Assembly: GCA_900609035.2 (NCBI GenBank)
Contig: UXAT02000001.1
Span: 1-64,000, forward strand
Direction: 5' to 3'
Source of the DNA: Candidatus Defluviicoccus seviourii
GTDB lineage: Bacteria; Pseudomonadota; Alphaproteobacteria; Rhodospirillales; Defluviicoccaceae
DNA length: 64,000 nucleotides
This document shows, one piece after another, positions 1 to 11,989 of the stretch. The notes under the pieces were generated by a model. It was not told the origin of the DNA. It did no database searches and saw only the letters and a program-made list of their open reading frames with translations. How positions within the stretch are numbered: the first letter of the stretch is position 1; each line of letters opens with the position of its first letter. The position numbers and the translations under genes are program-made.

Positions 1-139
1 CACACGACTGCTATCGCACCAGATCAGAGTTTCTCGCTCCCAACCCTTGCATCCAGGGGGCCGTCCACACACGGGCTACGCTTGCTTTGGTGCGCATTGC
101 GGAGGTGAGCAGCCCAGATCGTCGGCGCTTCGTCTCACC

Positions 140-172
140 GTAGGGCGGATCTAAAGCGAAGCGTGATCCGCC
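140..172 (+). repeat. REP hairpin, copy 1 (GTAG head)
   Basis: A GTAG tetranucleotide at 140-143 is followed by an 8-bp stem, GGCGGATC at 144-151 and GATCCGCC at 165-172, with a 13-base loop. Copies with the same head, spacing and related loop lie at 1310-1343 and 1941-1973, either side of a RAYT transposase gene. This matches the known GTAG-headed REP elements mobilised by RAYTs. Positions 1-228 otherwise hold no gene I can support. Confidence 0.75.
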
Positions 173-228
173 GGATGCGCCGGGGCGGCCATCCCGTGCG
201 TCGGATTACGCCAGACGGCTCAATCGAG

Positions 229-1242
229 CTACGCGGGCTGTGGCATGGTTTCCGGTCTGAACGGAATATCGACGCGGGCTTGTCCGTCCGGCAGGCGGGT
301 GATGGTCATGCCGCCCTCGGCGAGGACCTCGTGGGCGATTTCTTTGAGTGGGGTGAATACGTCGAGCGATTCCCAGCTGTCTCGGGTCGCCCAGAGTTCG
401 CGGAGGGCTGTGGCCAAGCGATCAACATAGGAGGCGTAGTCGCATTCGGCGAGCCGGTCGCGGGCTTGTGGCACGACCCCCCAATCCTCCTGTCGTCCGT
501 CCAGATGACCGAGCAGATAGGCGGCGAAACGTAGCGGCTCGCAAAGTGGGCGTCCGGCCTCTTCCAGAACACGTTTGATGTCCCCGTGGAGCCTGTAGGC
601 GCGGATGGCTGCGTAGGCTTCATCTCGGGCGGCGCTGAGCGCACCGATCAGGCACTCCTCATAGGCGGAGCCCTGTCCGTCTCCGAAAATCGCACTGGTC
701 CGACAGGCTGCGTACTCCTCCCATAGCACTGCCACGATCGATGCGAAGAGTACTTCTTCGTAGTCGTAAATTTGTTGCTGCAGGATCGTGCCGGGAAACC
801 GATCGTCTCTGCGTTTGAGATCCTCGATATGCGCGCATTCGTGAGCGATGAGATAGAGCGCTTGGTTGAAGCGTTCATGGGACTTGTCTTCAATTGGCAG
901 CACGGCCGGCGCATAAAAGATGAGGTGGCCTTTTACAACGCTGCTACGGAGGACTGCGGGAGCCATGGCGACGCCGACTGCCGTGTCATCGTTGGTCCTG
1001 GTCAATGGCCGTATCCCCTCATATCCGCGATCGAGATCTGCCAGCGCCACATCGTAGTCGTAGGCGATGGTGATGCCGTCCAGCCTGCTGAGATCAATAT
1101 AGCGGCTGACCGCTCTGACTACGTCGGCGAGCACATATGAAAAATGCGTCGCCGTTTCCGTGTCCTCAAATCCAAGCGCGCTCACCGGAATGTTCTCGGG
1201 CGCAGTTGGTGGCGGCAATTCAATTTTTTCTTCGGATATCAT
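229..1242 (-). CDS. predicted zinc metallopeptidase-like protein (HExxH)
   Basis: A protein of 337 residues if read from ATG 1242, which has a GAGAAG ribosome site just upstream; ATGs at 1254 and 1278 are alternatives with poorer sites. It carries HECAH at about residues 134-138, the HExxH zinc signature, and a downstream WEEYAA about 40 residues later whose glutamate could be the third zinc ligand, as in gluzincin or IrrE/ImmA-like enzymes. No signal peptide or membrane segment is visible, so it is probably cytoplasmic. I do not recognise the family beyond the zincin motif, and the substrate is unknown. It is a single gene beside a RAYT and REP hairpins, and its 3' end lies close to the first REP copy. 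It could have a regulatory rather than degradative role. Confidence 0.7.
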   Translation of the reverse strand: MISEEKIELPPPTAPENIPVSALGFEDTETATHFSYVLADVVRAVSRYIDLSRLDGITIAYDYDVALADLDRGYEGIRPLTRTNDDTAVGVAMAPAVLRSSVVKGHLIFYAPAVLPIEDKSHERFNQALYLIAHECAHIEDLKRRDDRFPGTILQQQIYDYEEVLFASIVAVLWEEYAACRTSAIFGDGQGSAYEECLIGALSAARDEAYAAIRAYRLHGDIKRVLEEAGRPLCEPLRFAAYLLGHLDGRQEDWGVVPQARDRLAECDYASYVDRLATALRELWATRDSWESLDVFTPLKEIAHEVLAEGGMTITRLPDGQARVDIPFRPETMPQPA

Positions 1243-1309
1243 TGTTCTTCTCATCCAAGCCCGTATAGACCCTGACACCAGCTAGACCGCGCAGCCCGGG
1301 TTAACCGTC

Positions 1310-1343
1310 GTAGGGTGGGTCTAAAGCTTAAGCGGGACCCGCC
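1310..1343 (+). repeat. REP hairpin, copy 2
   Basis: GTAG head at 1310-1313, then stem GGTGGGTC at 1314-1321 pairing with GACCCGCC at 1336-1343 (one G-T pair). It sits just past the 3' end of the RAYT gene and points opposite to the copy beyond the gene's 5' end. Confidence 0.75.
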
Positions 1344-1350
1344 GAATGCA

Positions 1351-1890
1351 TCATTCGCCCCATTCTGCGTCTAATATAACCTCTCCATCGGGACCAAGCC
1401 AAGTTTCCGGGTAAAGTCCGCGCCGGACGCACGACTTGAACGTCGAATGCGGCCACTTCGCCGCTTCGCGGACATAGCTGTGCTTGACTGGGTTGAAGTG
1501 GACATAATCCACGTGCGCGGCGAAATCCTCGTCATCGCGGATGGCGTGCTCCCAGAAGCGCCGTTGCCAGATGCCGCGCTCCCCGCTCCGCAACCGCGCC
1601 TCTGAGCGCCGCTCGCCGCCGGGCAGGGCGCGGGTGAAGATCGCCTTTATCAACCGCCACCGGGTCGAGAAATCGTCGTCCCCCTCTGGCAGGGTCCAGA
1701 CGCAGTGGAGGTGATCGGGGAGCACAACCCAGGCGTCGATCTTGAACGGGTGAGTGCGGCGGGCGAGGCGAACGGCATTCCGGAGTTGATCGATGTGCCG
1801 GGTCAACAAGTCATTGCCGCGCCGCTCCAACAGATTGACGGTAAAGAAATAACACCCTCCCAGTACGCGGTGTCGGCGGTAGTCGGGAAT
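1351..1890 (-). CDS. REP-associated tyrosine transposase (RAYT), ATT start
   Basis: RAYTs are single-copy relatives of IS200/IS605 Y1 transposases that cut and move REP hairpins. The histidine pair of the HUH site is seen as DHLHCVW (His60 and His62), and the catalytic tyrosine is likely Y129 in the DYVHFNPVKH motif. The conserved N-terminus (PDYRRHRV, then GGCYFFTVNLLERR) is present in frame, but the codon where family members have ATG is ATT at 1890, followed at once by Pro-Asp-Tyr. A GGGGG lies about 9 bases upstream and an in-frame TAA just beyond that. Using ATT gives 179 residues, the usual length; the first TTG (1830) would delete conserved sequence. REP copies flank the gene in inverted orientation. 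ATT may act as a rare start, or the gene may be poorly expressed. Confidence 0.85.
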   Translation of the reverse strand: MPDYRRHRVLGGCYFFTVNLLERRGNDLLTRHIDQLRNAVRLARRTHPFKIDAWVVLPDHLHCVWTLPEGDDDFSTRWRLIKAIFTRALPGGERRSEARLRSGERGIWQRRFWEHAIRDDEDFAAHVDYVHFNPVKHSYVREAAKWPHSTFKSCVRRGLYPETWLGPDGEVILDAEWGE

Positions 1891-1940
1891 CTCAGTTTAC
1901 CCCCATCCCCTGGAAGACATGCTCGCCGGAACCTTCGTCC

Positions 1941-1973
1941 GGCGGGTCACGCTTCGCTCTAGACCCGCCCTAC
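1941..1973 (-). repeat. REP hairpin, copy 3
   Basis: On the minus strand the GTAG head is at 1973-1970, with stem halves at 1962-1969 and 1941-1948 (GGCGGGTC with GACCCGCC). It lies upstream of the RAYT. With copy 2 it forms an inverted pair with both heads facing outward. It lies 11 bases beyond the stop of ispDF. Confidence 0.8.
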
Positions 1974-1984
1974 CGCCACTGGGT

Positions 1985-3157
1985 CTAGCCCCCCGCCGCC
2001 GGCGGTAGCTGAACCGTCGCGATTGCCTGGGCGGCGATGCCTTCGCCGCGGCCGGTGAAGCCCAGGCCTTCCGTCGTCGTCGCCTTGACGCTGACGCGCG
2101 CGAGCGGAACCGCCAGCAGTTCGGCAAGCTTGGCGCGCATGCGGTCGCGGTGTGGCCCGAGCTTGGGCCGCTCGCAGATCAGCGTGAGATCGACGTGAAC
2201 GATCCGGCCGCCGGCTTGAGCGACCAGCGCCGCCGCGTGGCGCAGGAACTGGCCGGACTCCGCGCCGCGCCACTTCTGATCGCTGGGCGGGAAGTGGACG
2301 CCGATATCGCCTTCGCCGATGGTGCCGAGCAGCGCATCGGTCAGCGCGTGCAGGGCGACGTCGGCATCCGAATGGCCTTCGAGCCGGGCGGAGTGCGGGA
2401 TGCTGACACCGCAAAGGGTCACCGCATCGCCGGGTGCGAAGCGGTGGACGTCGAAGCCGGTCGCGCTGCGCGTTTCCAGGTCGGCTGCGGCAATGCGCAC
2501 GGCCTGCGCCCAATCGGTTTCGTTGGTCACCTTGATATTGTCCTCATCGCCCGCAACCAGCTTTACCGTGAGGCCCGCCTGTTCGGCAACGGCGGCATCG
2601 TCCGTCAAGCCGGCGCCGGCGAACCGGCGATGCGCGGCAAGGATGGCCTCGAAGTGGAAGCCTTGCGGCGTCTGCGCCCGCCACAGCCCCGCCCGCGCAA
2701 TGGTCTCGACCACCACGCCGGTATCGCCGCCACCGCTGCGCTTCAAGGTATCGACGACCGGCTGTGCCGCGATCGCTGCCGGCGCCGATCCGAGCGCCGC
2801 CAGCACGCGGTCGATGATCGCGCCTGTGACAAACGGCCGCGCCGCATCGTGGATCAGGACGAGTTCGGGCTTGTGCTCGTTGAGGCTTTCCAGGCCCAAC
2901 CGGACCGAGTCCTGGCGGCTGGCCCCGCCCGCGACGAACGGCGGCAGGTCAAGGCCGGCTAATGCGTGCGCGCAGATGGCGGCATCGTCCGGATGGATGA
3001 CAACCTGAATGACATCGACGGCCGCGTGACCGACAAACGGCAACACCGCGCGGCGGATGACGCTCTGGCCGGCGAGATCCAGATACTGCTTCGGCTTCGG
3101 CCCGCCGAAGCGGCTGCCGCGGCCGGCGGCGACGATCAGGGCGGCACAACGGCTCAT
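1985..3157 (-). CDS. ispDF: bifunctional IspD/IspF, MEP isoprenoid pathway
   Basis: This fused enzyme carries out two steps of the non-mevalonate isoprenoid pathway: CTP-dependent formation of CDP-methylerythritol (IspD) and cyclisation to methylerythritol 2,4-cyclodiphosphate (IspF). The N-terminal half has the nucleotide-binding motif LIVAAGRGSRFGGPKPKQYL. The C-terminal half, from about residue 230, has the zinc ligands DVHRF and the GHSDADVALHA motif. The fusion is common in alphaproteobacteria. ATG 3157 starts at MSRCAALIVAAG, the expected N-terminus, giving 390 residues; an upstream ATG at 3244 would add about 29 residues of no known kind. It is transcribed away from ntrB across a 261-bp region holding the promoters of both. 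Confidence 0.96.
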   Translation of the reverse strand: MSRCAALIVAAGRGSRFGGPKPKQYLDLAGQSVIRRAVLPFVGHAAVDVIQVVIHPDDAAICAHALAGLDLPPFVAGGASRQDSVRLGLESLNEHKPELVLIHDAARPFVTGAIIDRVLAALGSAPAAIAAQPVVDTLKRSGGGDTGVVVETIARAGLWRAQTPQGFHFEAILAAHRRFAGAGLTDDAAVAEQAGLTVKLVAGDEDNIKVTNETDWAQAVRIAAADLETRSATGFDVHRFAPGDAVTLCGVSIPHSARLEGHSDADVALHALTDALLGTIGEGDIGVHFPPSDQKWRGAESGQFLRHAAALVAQAGGRIVHVDLTLICERPKLGPHRDRMRAKLAELLAVPLARVSVKATTTEGLGFTGRGEGIAAQAIATVQLPPAAGG

Positions 3158-3418
3158 CTCAGCGCTCGCGGGCGGAAGGGGACCAGGGATCGCAGCGAAC
3201 CTAGCCAGTCGGCGCCCGCTTGCCAAGCGATCGCAAGGGTGCAAGTGCGAGCGGCTGCCTTCACCTTAGGCAGACACGATCTTGACCGATGATGCAAATG
3301 GTGAAACATGAGGCAACCGGGTTGCGCGAGCACAGACGCTGGCATCGGCATGAGAATGTCGTGACCGGCGCCGCGGGCGCGCTGAAGCAAAGAACGGACA
3401 GTGTGGATCCGAACAAAG

Positions 3419-4513
3419 ATGTCGCGCCAGGCTGACGCAAGCCTCGATTTCGATAGCATCTTGAATGCGCTGCCGTCGGTGGTCGTGGTCGTCAATGGCG
3501 GCACGCGCGTTCTCTACGTCAACAACGCTGGCGAGCAGTTCTTTGGTGCCAGTGCGAAGGCGCTGATCGGCCGGCGGCTCGACCGGCTGGTCCCTGCCGA
3601 CAGCCCGCTGTTCGCCTTGATCGCGCAGGCGCGCGATGGCAACCTGTCTGTTTCCGAGTATCACGTGAGTTTGGCGAGCCCGCGGATCGGCCATCACGTG
3701 GTCAACGTGAGCGCGGCGCCGGTGCCGGAGGTGCCGGACGCGATCGTGGTGTCGATGCAGGAGCGTTCCGTCGCCGCCAAGATTGACCGGCAATTGACCA
3801 ACCGCGGTGTCGCCCGATCGGTGAGCGCGATGGCGGCAATGCTGGCGCACGAGGTCAAGAATCCGCTCTCTGGCATCCGCGGCGCCGCGCAATTGCTGGA
3901 AACGACGACGCGGCCGGAGGATCGCACGCTGACCCGGCTGATCCGCGATGAAGCCGACCGGGTCTGCAATCTGATCGATCGGATGGACGTCTTCTCGGCC
4001 AATGCCAGCCTGCAGCGTGAGGGCATCAATATCCACGAGGTCTTGAGCCGGGTGCGGACGCTCGCCGAAAGCGGTTTCGGGCGCCACCTGCACTTTACCG
4101 AAGGCTATGACCCTTCGTTGCCAATGGTTTACGGCAACCGCGATCAGTTGATTCAGGTTTTTCTCAATCTCGTCAAGAACGCCGCCGAAGCCGCACCGGT
4201 CGATGGCGGCGAGGTCGCGATCGCGACCAGCTACTGGCACGGCGTGCGGTTTGCCATTTCCGGCCGCCACACCCGCGTCCACCTGCCGCTGATGGTGAGC
4301 GTTCAGGATAACGGCCCCGGCATTCCCGACGACCTGAAGCCGCACCTGTTCGAGCCGTTTATCACCTCAAAGGCAAAGGGCAGCGGTCTCGGTCTTGCTT
4401 TGGTAGCAAAGATCGTAGGCGATCACGGCGGCGTCGTCGAATTCGAGAGCGAGCCAAAGCGGACCGTCTTCCGCGTCATGCTGCCGGTTTTCCCGCCATC
4501 GGAGGAAATCTGA
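3419..4513 (+). CDS. ntrB: nitrogen regulation sensor kinase NtrB
   Basis: Cytoplasmic histidine kinase/phosphatase that controls NtrC in response to nitrogen status through PII. A PAS domain fills roughly residues 10-115. The dimerisation/phosphoacceptor helix has AHEVKNPL, with His at about residue 144, and the ATP-binding part shows the N box (FLNLVKNAAEA), the G1 box (DNGPGIP) and the G2 box (GSGLGLALV). ATG 3419 gives 364 residues; GTG 3401 would add six. The stop TGA is followed directly by the GTG of ntrC, whose ribosome site (GGAGGAAA) lies inside the end of ntrB, so translation is probably coupled. In many relatives dusB/nifR3 lies just upstream of ntrB; here it is absent and ispDF is divergent. 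Confidence 0.96.
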   Translation: MSRQADASLDFDSILNALPSVVVVVNGGTRVLYVNNAGEQFFGASAKALIGRRLDRLVPADSPLFALIAQARDGNLSVSEYHVSLASPRIGHHVVNVSAAPVPEVPDAIVVSMQERSVAAKIDRQLTNRGVARSVSAMAAMLAHEVKNPLSGIRGAAQLLETTTRPEDRTLTRLIRDEADRVCNLIDRMDVFSANASLQREGINIHEVLSRVRTLAESGFGRHLHFTEGYDPSLPMVYGNRDQLIQVFLNLVKNAAEAAPVDGGEVAIATSYWHGVRFAISGRHTRVHLPLMVSVQDNGPGIPDDLKPHLFEPFITSKAKGSGLGLALVAKIVGDHGGVVEFESEPKRTVFRVMLPVFPPSEEI

Positions 4514-5949
<1,436 letters not shown>

Positions 5950-5953
<4 letters not shown>

Positions 5954-8257
5954 GGAAACGTCGGCGTTCGCTTGCGCGGCGCCTGTTCGTCCTCGCCAAC
6001 CGCATTTCCCGTCGCTATCGCCTCGGGCGGACGCTGGCCTTCGGCATCGCCGCGGTCGCGATCGCGTCCAGTATCGCCACGGTGGCCATCTGGACCGGCA
6101 ACACCGGATTCGGGCCGGACCCGAAGACCGTCGCCGTCCTGTTGTACCTCGATACGATCTTTCTGCTGCTGTTCGCGGCCATCATCACCCGCCGCTTCGT
6201 CACCTTGTGGGCGGCGCGGCGGCGTGGGCTCGCTGGTTCGGGCCTGCATGTCCGCGTGGTCGTGCTGTTCAGCCTGGTGGCGATTGCGCCTGCCATTCTG
6301 GTGGCCGTGTTCTCGGCGATCTTCCTCAATTTCGGTCTGCAGGCGTGGTTCAGCGAGCGCGTGCGGACCGCAATCGAGTCGTCGAATGAGATCGCGCAGG
6401 CCTACCTGCAGGAGTATCGGCAGAACATCCGTGCCGATGTGTTCGAGATCGCGAACGAGCTCAATCGCCAGGCGCCAGCGTTGATGCGCAATTTCGACAC
6501 GCTTGAGCAGCGGCTGACGCAACTGATCAACATGCGCTTTCTGTCGGAGGGGTTGATCGTCGATTCAAGCGGCCGGGTCCTCGCCGGATCGCCGTTGAGC
6601 CTGACACTCGAGTTCGATCCGCTGCCGGCGGACGCGTTCGAGCAGGCCGAGACCGGGCAGATCGTTGTCCTCGCCGATCAACAAGACGACCGCGTGCGGG
6701 CCGCAGTCAAGCTCAACCGGTTCGTCGATGCCTATCTTCTGGTCGCCCGCTTCATCGATCCGGCGGTGCTGCAGAGCATTCACCGCACCGAGATGGCGGT
6801 GGCCCAGTACCGTCATCTGGAGGAGAGCCGCGGCGGCATCCTGATCACGTTTGCGATGATCTTCATCGTCGTCGCGTTGCTGTTGCTGTTGGCAGCGGTC
6901 TGGATTGCGCTCAACCTCGCGACGCAGATTACGCGGCCGATCAGCGCGCTCATTGGCGCCTCCGAACGAGTCCGCGATGGCGATCTCGCCGCGCGGGTCC
7001 CGCCCACGGCGTCAGGGGATGAAATCGGCACGCTTAGCCGCGCCTTCAACCGGATGACGACGCAGTTGCAGAGCCAGCAGGCGGGGCTGATTCTCGCCAA
7101 TCAGGACCTCGACCAGCGGCGCCGCTTCACCGAAGCAGTCTTGAGCGGTGTTTCAGCCGGCGTGATTGGCCTCGATGCCGAGGCGCGCATCAATCTGCCG
7201 AATCAGTCGGCCTCGCACTTGCTGGGCATCGATCTCCGTACGGTGATCGGGACACCACTTGCGCAAGTCGTGCCGGAGATGGCAGAGCTGATCGCGGCTT
7301 CGGTGGCGGTGCCGGACCATCAGCAGCAGGCCCAGGTCAGGCTCGTTCGCGGCAACCGCACGCTCACCTTCATCGCCCGCATCGTGACCGAGAAGGTCGG
7401 AACCGAAGTTATGGGCTACGTCTTGACGTTCGACGATATCAGCGCCTTGGTGCAGGCCGAGCGAAAAGCTGCCTGGGCCGATGTCGCGCGCCGGATCGCG
7501 CACGAGATCAAGAACCCGCTGACGCCGATTCAGCTCGCCTCGGAGCGCCTGCGCCGCAAATATATGAGCGAAATCAAGACCGATCCCGCGACCTTCGCCG
7601 CTTGCACCGAAACCATTATTCGCCAGGTCGAGGATATCGGCCGTATGGTCGATGAGTTCTCCGCGTTTGCACGGATGCCGCGGCCGGAGTTGAAGCCTGA
7701 GGATCTGGGTGAGCTGATCGAGAAGGTCGTGTTCTTGGAGCGGAACCGTCACCGCGAGATCGATATCGTGTTGTCGCTACCCAAGGAGCGGATCGATCTG
7801 GTCTGCGACGGCCGGCAGGTCGCACAAGCCCTGACCAACGTCTTGAAGAACGCCGCCGAGGCAATCGTTGCCCGCGAGCCGGGCGCAGCCGGCGCGCCGC
7901 CGCCCGGGTGGATCGGGGTCAGCCTGAAACCAGAGGAAGGGGACGCAAAGGGACTGGCGGCAACGATCGTGATCGAGGATAACGGACGCGGTCTGCCGAA
8001 AGAAAATCGGGACCGACTGACGGAACCTTACGTAACGACGCACAGCAAAGGAACAGGGCTTGGCCTGGCGATTGTCAAGAAGATCATGGAAGACCACGGT
8101 GGAGAGCTTGTGCTGGAAGATAAAGAGGGCGGGGGGGCTCGGGTGATGCTGCGATTTGCGGCTGCGCTGGGTAGTGCGCTTCCGTCGTCGCTCGCCAAGG
8201 CACGGAGCGGCGATAGCGATCGGAGCGGCGCGGCGGCGGCCATAGCGGTGCGGGCCG

Positions 8258-8265
<8 letters not shown>
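5950..8265 (+). CDS. ntrY: membrane sensor histidine kinase NtrY
   Basis: Sensor kinase of the NtrYX pair, linked in alphaproteobacteria to nitrogen metabolism, redox sensing and the cell envelope. The N-terminal third has membrane segments near residues 28-50, 55-75 and 98-125, a periplasmic stretch, and another membrane segment near 300-325 followed by a HAMP domain ([18 protein letters not shown]). A PAS domain comes next, and then the phosphoacceptor motif [12 protein letters not shown] with His518. The ATPase part has the N box ([10 protein letters not shown]), DNGRGLP and GTGLGLAIV. At 771 residues it has the usual NtrY length. It overlaps ntrC by 4 and ntrX by 8 bases. Confidence 0.96.
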
Positions 8266-9685
<1,420 letters not shown>

Positions 9686-9735
9686 GCACCGGCGCGGCGG
9701 CTGCGGCCGACGGCTGGGACTATGGGCAGAAAACG

Positions 9736-11112
9736 ATGAGGATCATCATCTGCGGTGCCGGGCAGGTCGGCTTCAACATCGCCCGCCAGCTGGCACGGGA
9801 GAACAACGATGTCACGGTCGTCGATACCTCGCCGGAGCTGATCCGCCGCGTCAGCGATCGCCTCGACGCGCAAGGCATCGTCGGTCATGCCTCGCGGCCG
9901 GATATCCTCGATCGTGCGGGCGCCGGCGAGTCCGACATGCTGATCGCCGTGACGCACACTGATGAAGTCAACATGGTCGCCTGCCAGGTCGCCCATTCGC
10001 TGTTCCAGGTCCCGGTCAAGATCGCCCGCATCCGCGAGCAGAGCTACCTGGAGCCGGCGTGGTCGGGACTGTTCACCCGCACGAACCTGCCGATCGACGT
10101 CATAATTTCGCCCGAGGTCGAGGTCGCGCGCGCCGTCACCCACCGCCTGCGGGTGCCTGGTTCGTTCGAGATGTTGCCGCTCGCCGACGACAAGGTTCGT
10201 CTCCTGGGCGTGCATTGCGGGGCGGAGTGTCCGCTCCTCAACACGCCGATCAAGCAGTTGACGCAGCTGTTCCCGGACCTGAACGCGCAGATCGTCAGCA
10301 TCGTACGCGGTGACAAGCCGCTCCACTTTTCCGGCGATGATCAGCTGGCGTGCGGCGATGACGTCTATTTTGTCGTTGAGACTGAGGTGGTCGGCCGCGC
10401 CATGGCCGCGTTCGGCCACGAGGAGGATCAGGCACGCCGGCTCTTGATCTGCGGCGGCGGCACGATCGCGCTGTTGCTGGCGCAGGAGATCGAGCGCGAC
10501 CTGCCGTCCATCACCGTCAAGATCATTGAACTCAAGCCGGAGCGGGCAGCCCAGGTCGCAAGCGTGCTCACCAACACCGTCGTCCTGGTCGGTGACGTGC
10601 TGGCACCCGACATTCTGGAAGAGGCTGGGGTTGCATCGGCCGATACCGTCGTTTCGCTGACCGATGACGATGAAACCAACATCCTCTCGTCGATCCTCGC
10701 CAAGCGCCACGGCGCCGGCCGGGTGATCACGCTTCTGAACAAGGAGACCTACGACAGCATCGTGACCCCGCTCGGCATCGATGTTGTCGTCAGTCCGCGC
10801 AACCTGACGGCATCGACGATCCTGCAGCATGTCCGCCGCGGCCGCATCCATGCGGTGCATGCGCTCCGCGATGGCGTCGGCGAGGTGATCGAGGCGGAGG
10901 CGCTTGAAACCTCGAACCTGGTCGGCCAGCCGCTCAAGGACATCCGGCTGCCGAGCGGCGTCATGGTGGGTGCGATCGTTCGTGCCGGCAAGGTCATCAT
11001 TCCGCGCGGCACGACCGTCATTCAGCACCGCGATCGCGTCATCTTGTTTGCGGCGTCGGACGCGGTACGCCGGGTCGAGAAACTATTCTCGGTCCGTCTC
11101 GAATATTTTTAG
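9736..11112 (+). CDS. trkA: Trk potassium uptake NAD-binding subunit TrkA
   Basis: Peripheral membrane regulatory subunit of the Trk potassium transporter; it gates TrkH/TrkG by binding NAD(H). It has the expected tandem structure of two halves, each an NAD-binding Rossmann domain plus a TrkA-C domain. The first nucleotide motif is IIICGAGQVGFNIA (start of the protein), the second LLICGGGTIALLLAQ (about residue 236). The 458 residues match the family. The position downstream of ntrYX and upstream of hfq is conserved in alphaproteobacteria and suggests co-transcription. The membrane subunit gene is not in this window. Confidence 0.96.
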   Translation: MRIIICGAGQVGFNIARQLARENNDVTVVDTSPELIRRVSDRLDAQGIVGHASRPDILDRAGAGESDMLIAVTHTDEVNMVACQVAHSLFQVPVKIARIREQSYLEPAWSGLFTRTNLPIDVIISPEVEVARAVTHRLRVPGSFEMLPLADDKVRLLGVHCGAECPLLNTPIKQLTQLFPDLNAQIVSIVRGDKPLHFSGDDQLACGDDVYFVVETEVVGRAMAAFGHEEDQARRLLICGGGTIALLLAQEIERDLPSITVKIIELKPERAAQVASVLTNTVVLVGDVLAPDILEEAGVASADTVVSLTDDDETNILSSILAKRHGAGRVITLLNKETYDSIVTPLGIDVVVSPRNLTASTILQHVRRGRIHAVHALRDGVGEVIEAEALETSNLVGQPLKDIRLPSGVMVGAIVRAGKVIIPRGTTVIQHRDRVILFAASDAVRRVEKLFSVRLEYF

Positions 11113-11128
11113 ATCGGCGCTCCAGCTC

Positions 11129-11989
11129 ATGGGTTGCATCAGCTACGTCAACGGCCGCTACCTCCCTCACCGGCGCGCCCTCGTTCATGTCGAGGACCGT
11201 GGCTACCAGTTCGCCGACGGTGTCTACGAAGTATTCGCGGTTGCCAACGGCCATCCGGTCGACGAAGCGGAACATCTGCAGCGTCTGGAGCGCTCGCTCG
11301 GCGCGCTGCAGATTGCTTGGCCAATGGCGCCAGCGGCGCTTCAGCTGGTGATGCGCGAGGTGATCAGCCGCAACCGCATTGATCGCTTCGGCATTCTCTA
11401 TCTCCAGGTCACCCGCGGCGTGGCGGCGCGCAATCATGCCTTCCCGCGGGCGGCGCGCAGTTCGCTTGTCATCACCGCCCGCCGCCTGCCACCGCCCGAG
11501 CCTGCCGCCGCGCGTCTCGGCGTGCGCGTGATCACGCTTCCCGACCAGCGCTGGAAGCGGTGCGACATCAAGTCGATCGGGCTTGCGGCGAATGTCCTCG
11601 GCAAGCAGGCGGCGCTCGATGCCGGCGCGTCGGAAGCCTGGATGGTTGACGACGCCGGCCTCATTACCGAGGGCACGACATCAAACGCCTGGATCGTGAC
11701 CAAAGGCGGCGAACTGATCACCCGCCAGCCGGACGCCGCGATCTTGAGCGGCATCACGCGCCACGCCGTCCTCGCGTTGGCAAGGGAGCACGCGGTCCGT
11801 TTCGTCGAGCGGCCGTTCAGCGTTGGCGAGGCCAAGGCGGCCGCCGAGGCATTCCTCACCAGCACTACGGCCTTGGTGAAGCCGGTCGTCGCCATCGACG
11901 GCACGCCGGTCGGCAGCGGTGGCGTCGGCCCGTTCACGGAGCGCCTGCTCGATCTCTACTTGCAGCACCTCAACCAGGCCGGGAGCTGA
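11129..11989 (+). CDS. dat: D-amino acid transaminase
   Basis: PLP enzyme of fold type IV that interconverts D-alanine and D-glutamate with their keto acids, supplying cell-wall precursors. The PLP lysine lies in RCDIKSIGLAANVLGKQAAL, and the entrance motif FADGVYEVFAV is near residue 30. The correct start is ATG 11129 (MGCISYVNGRYLP), 16 bases after the trkA stop, giving 286 residues; the reading frame is open upstream of this inside trkA but that part is not coding. The stop overlaps the next ATG (TGATG), so the HAD gene is translationally coupled. A 4-amino-4-deoxychorismate lyase is the main alternative, but length and motifs favour Dat. Confidence 0.9.
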   Translation: MGCISYVNGRYLPHRRALVHVEDRGYQFADGVYEVFAVANGHPVDEAEHLQRLERSLGALQIAWPMAPAALQLVMREVISRNRIDRFGILYLQVTRGVAARNHAFPRAARSSLVITARRLPPPEPAAARLGVRVITLPDQRWKRCDIKSIGLAANVLGKQAALDAGASEAWMVDDAGLITEGTTSNAWIVTKGGELITRQPDAAILSGITRHAVLALAREHAVRFVERPFSVGEAKAAAEAFLTSTTALVKPVVAIDGTPVGSGGVGPFTERLLDLYLQHLNQAGS

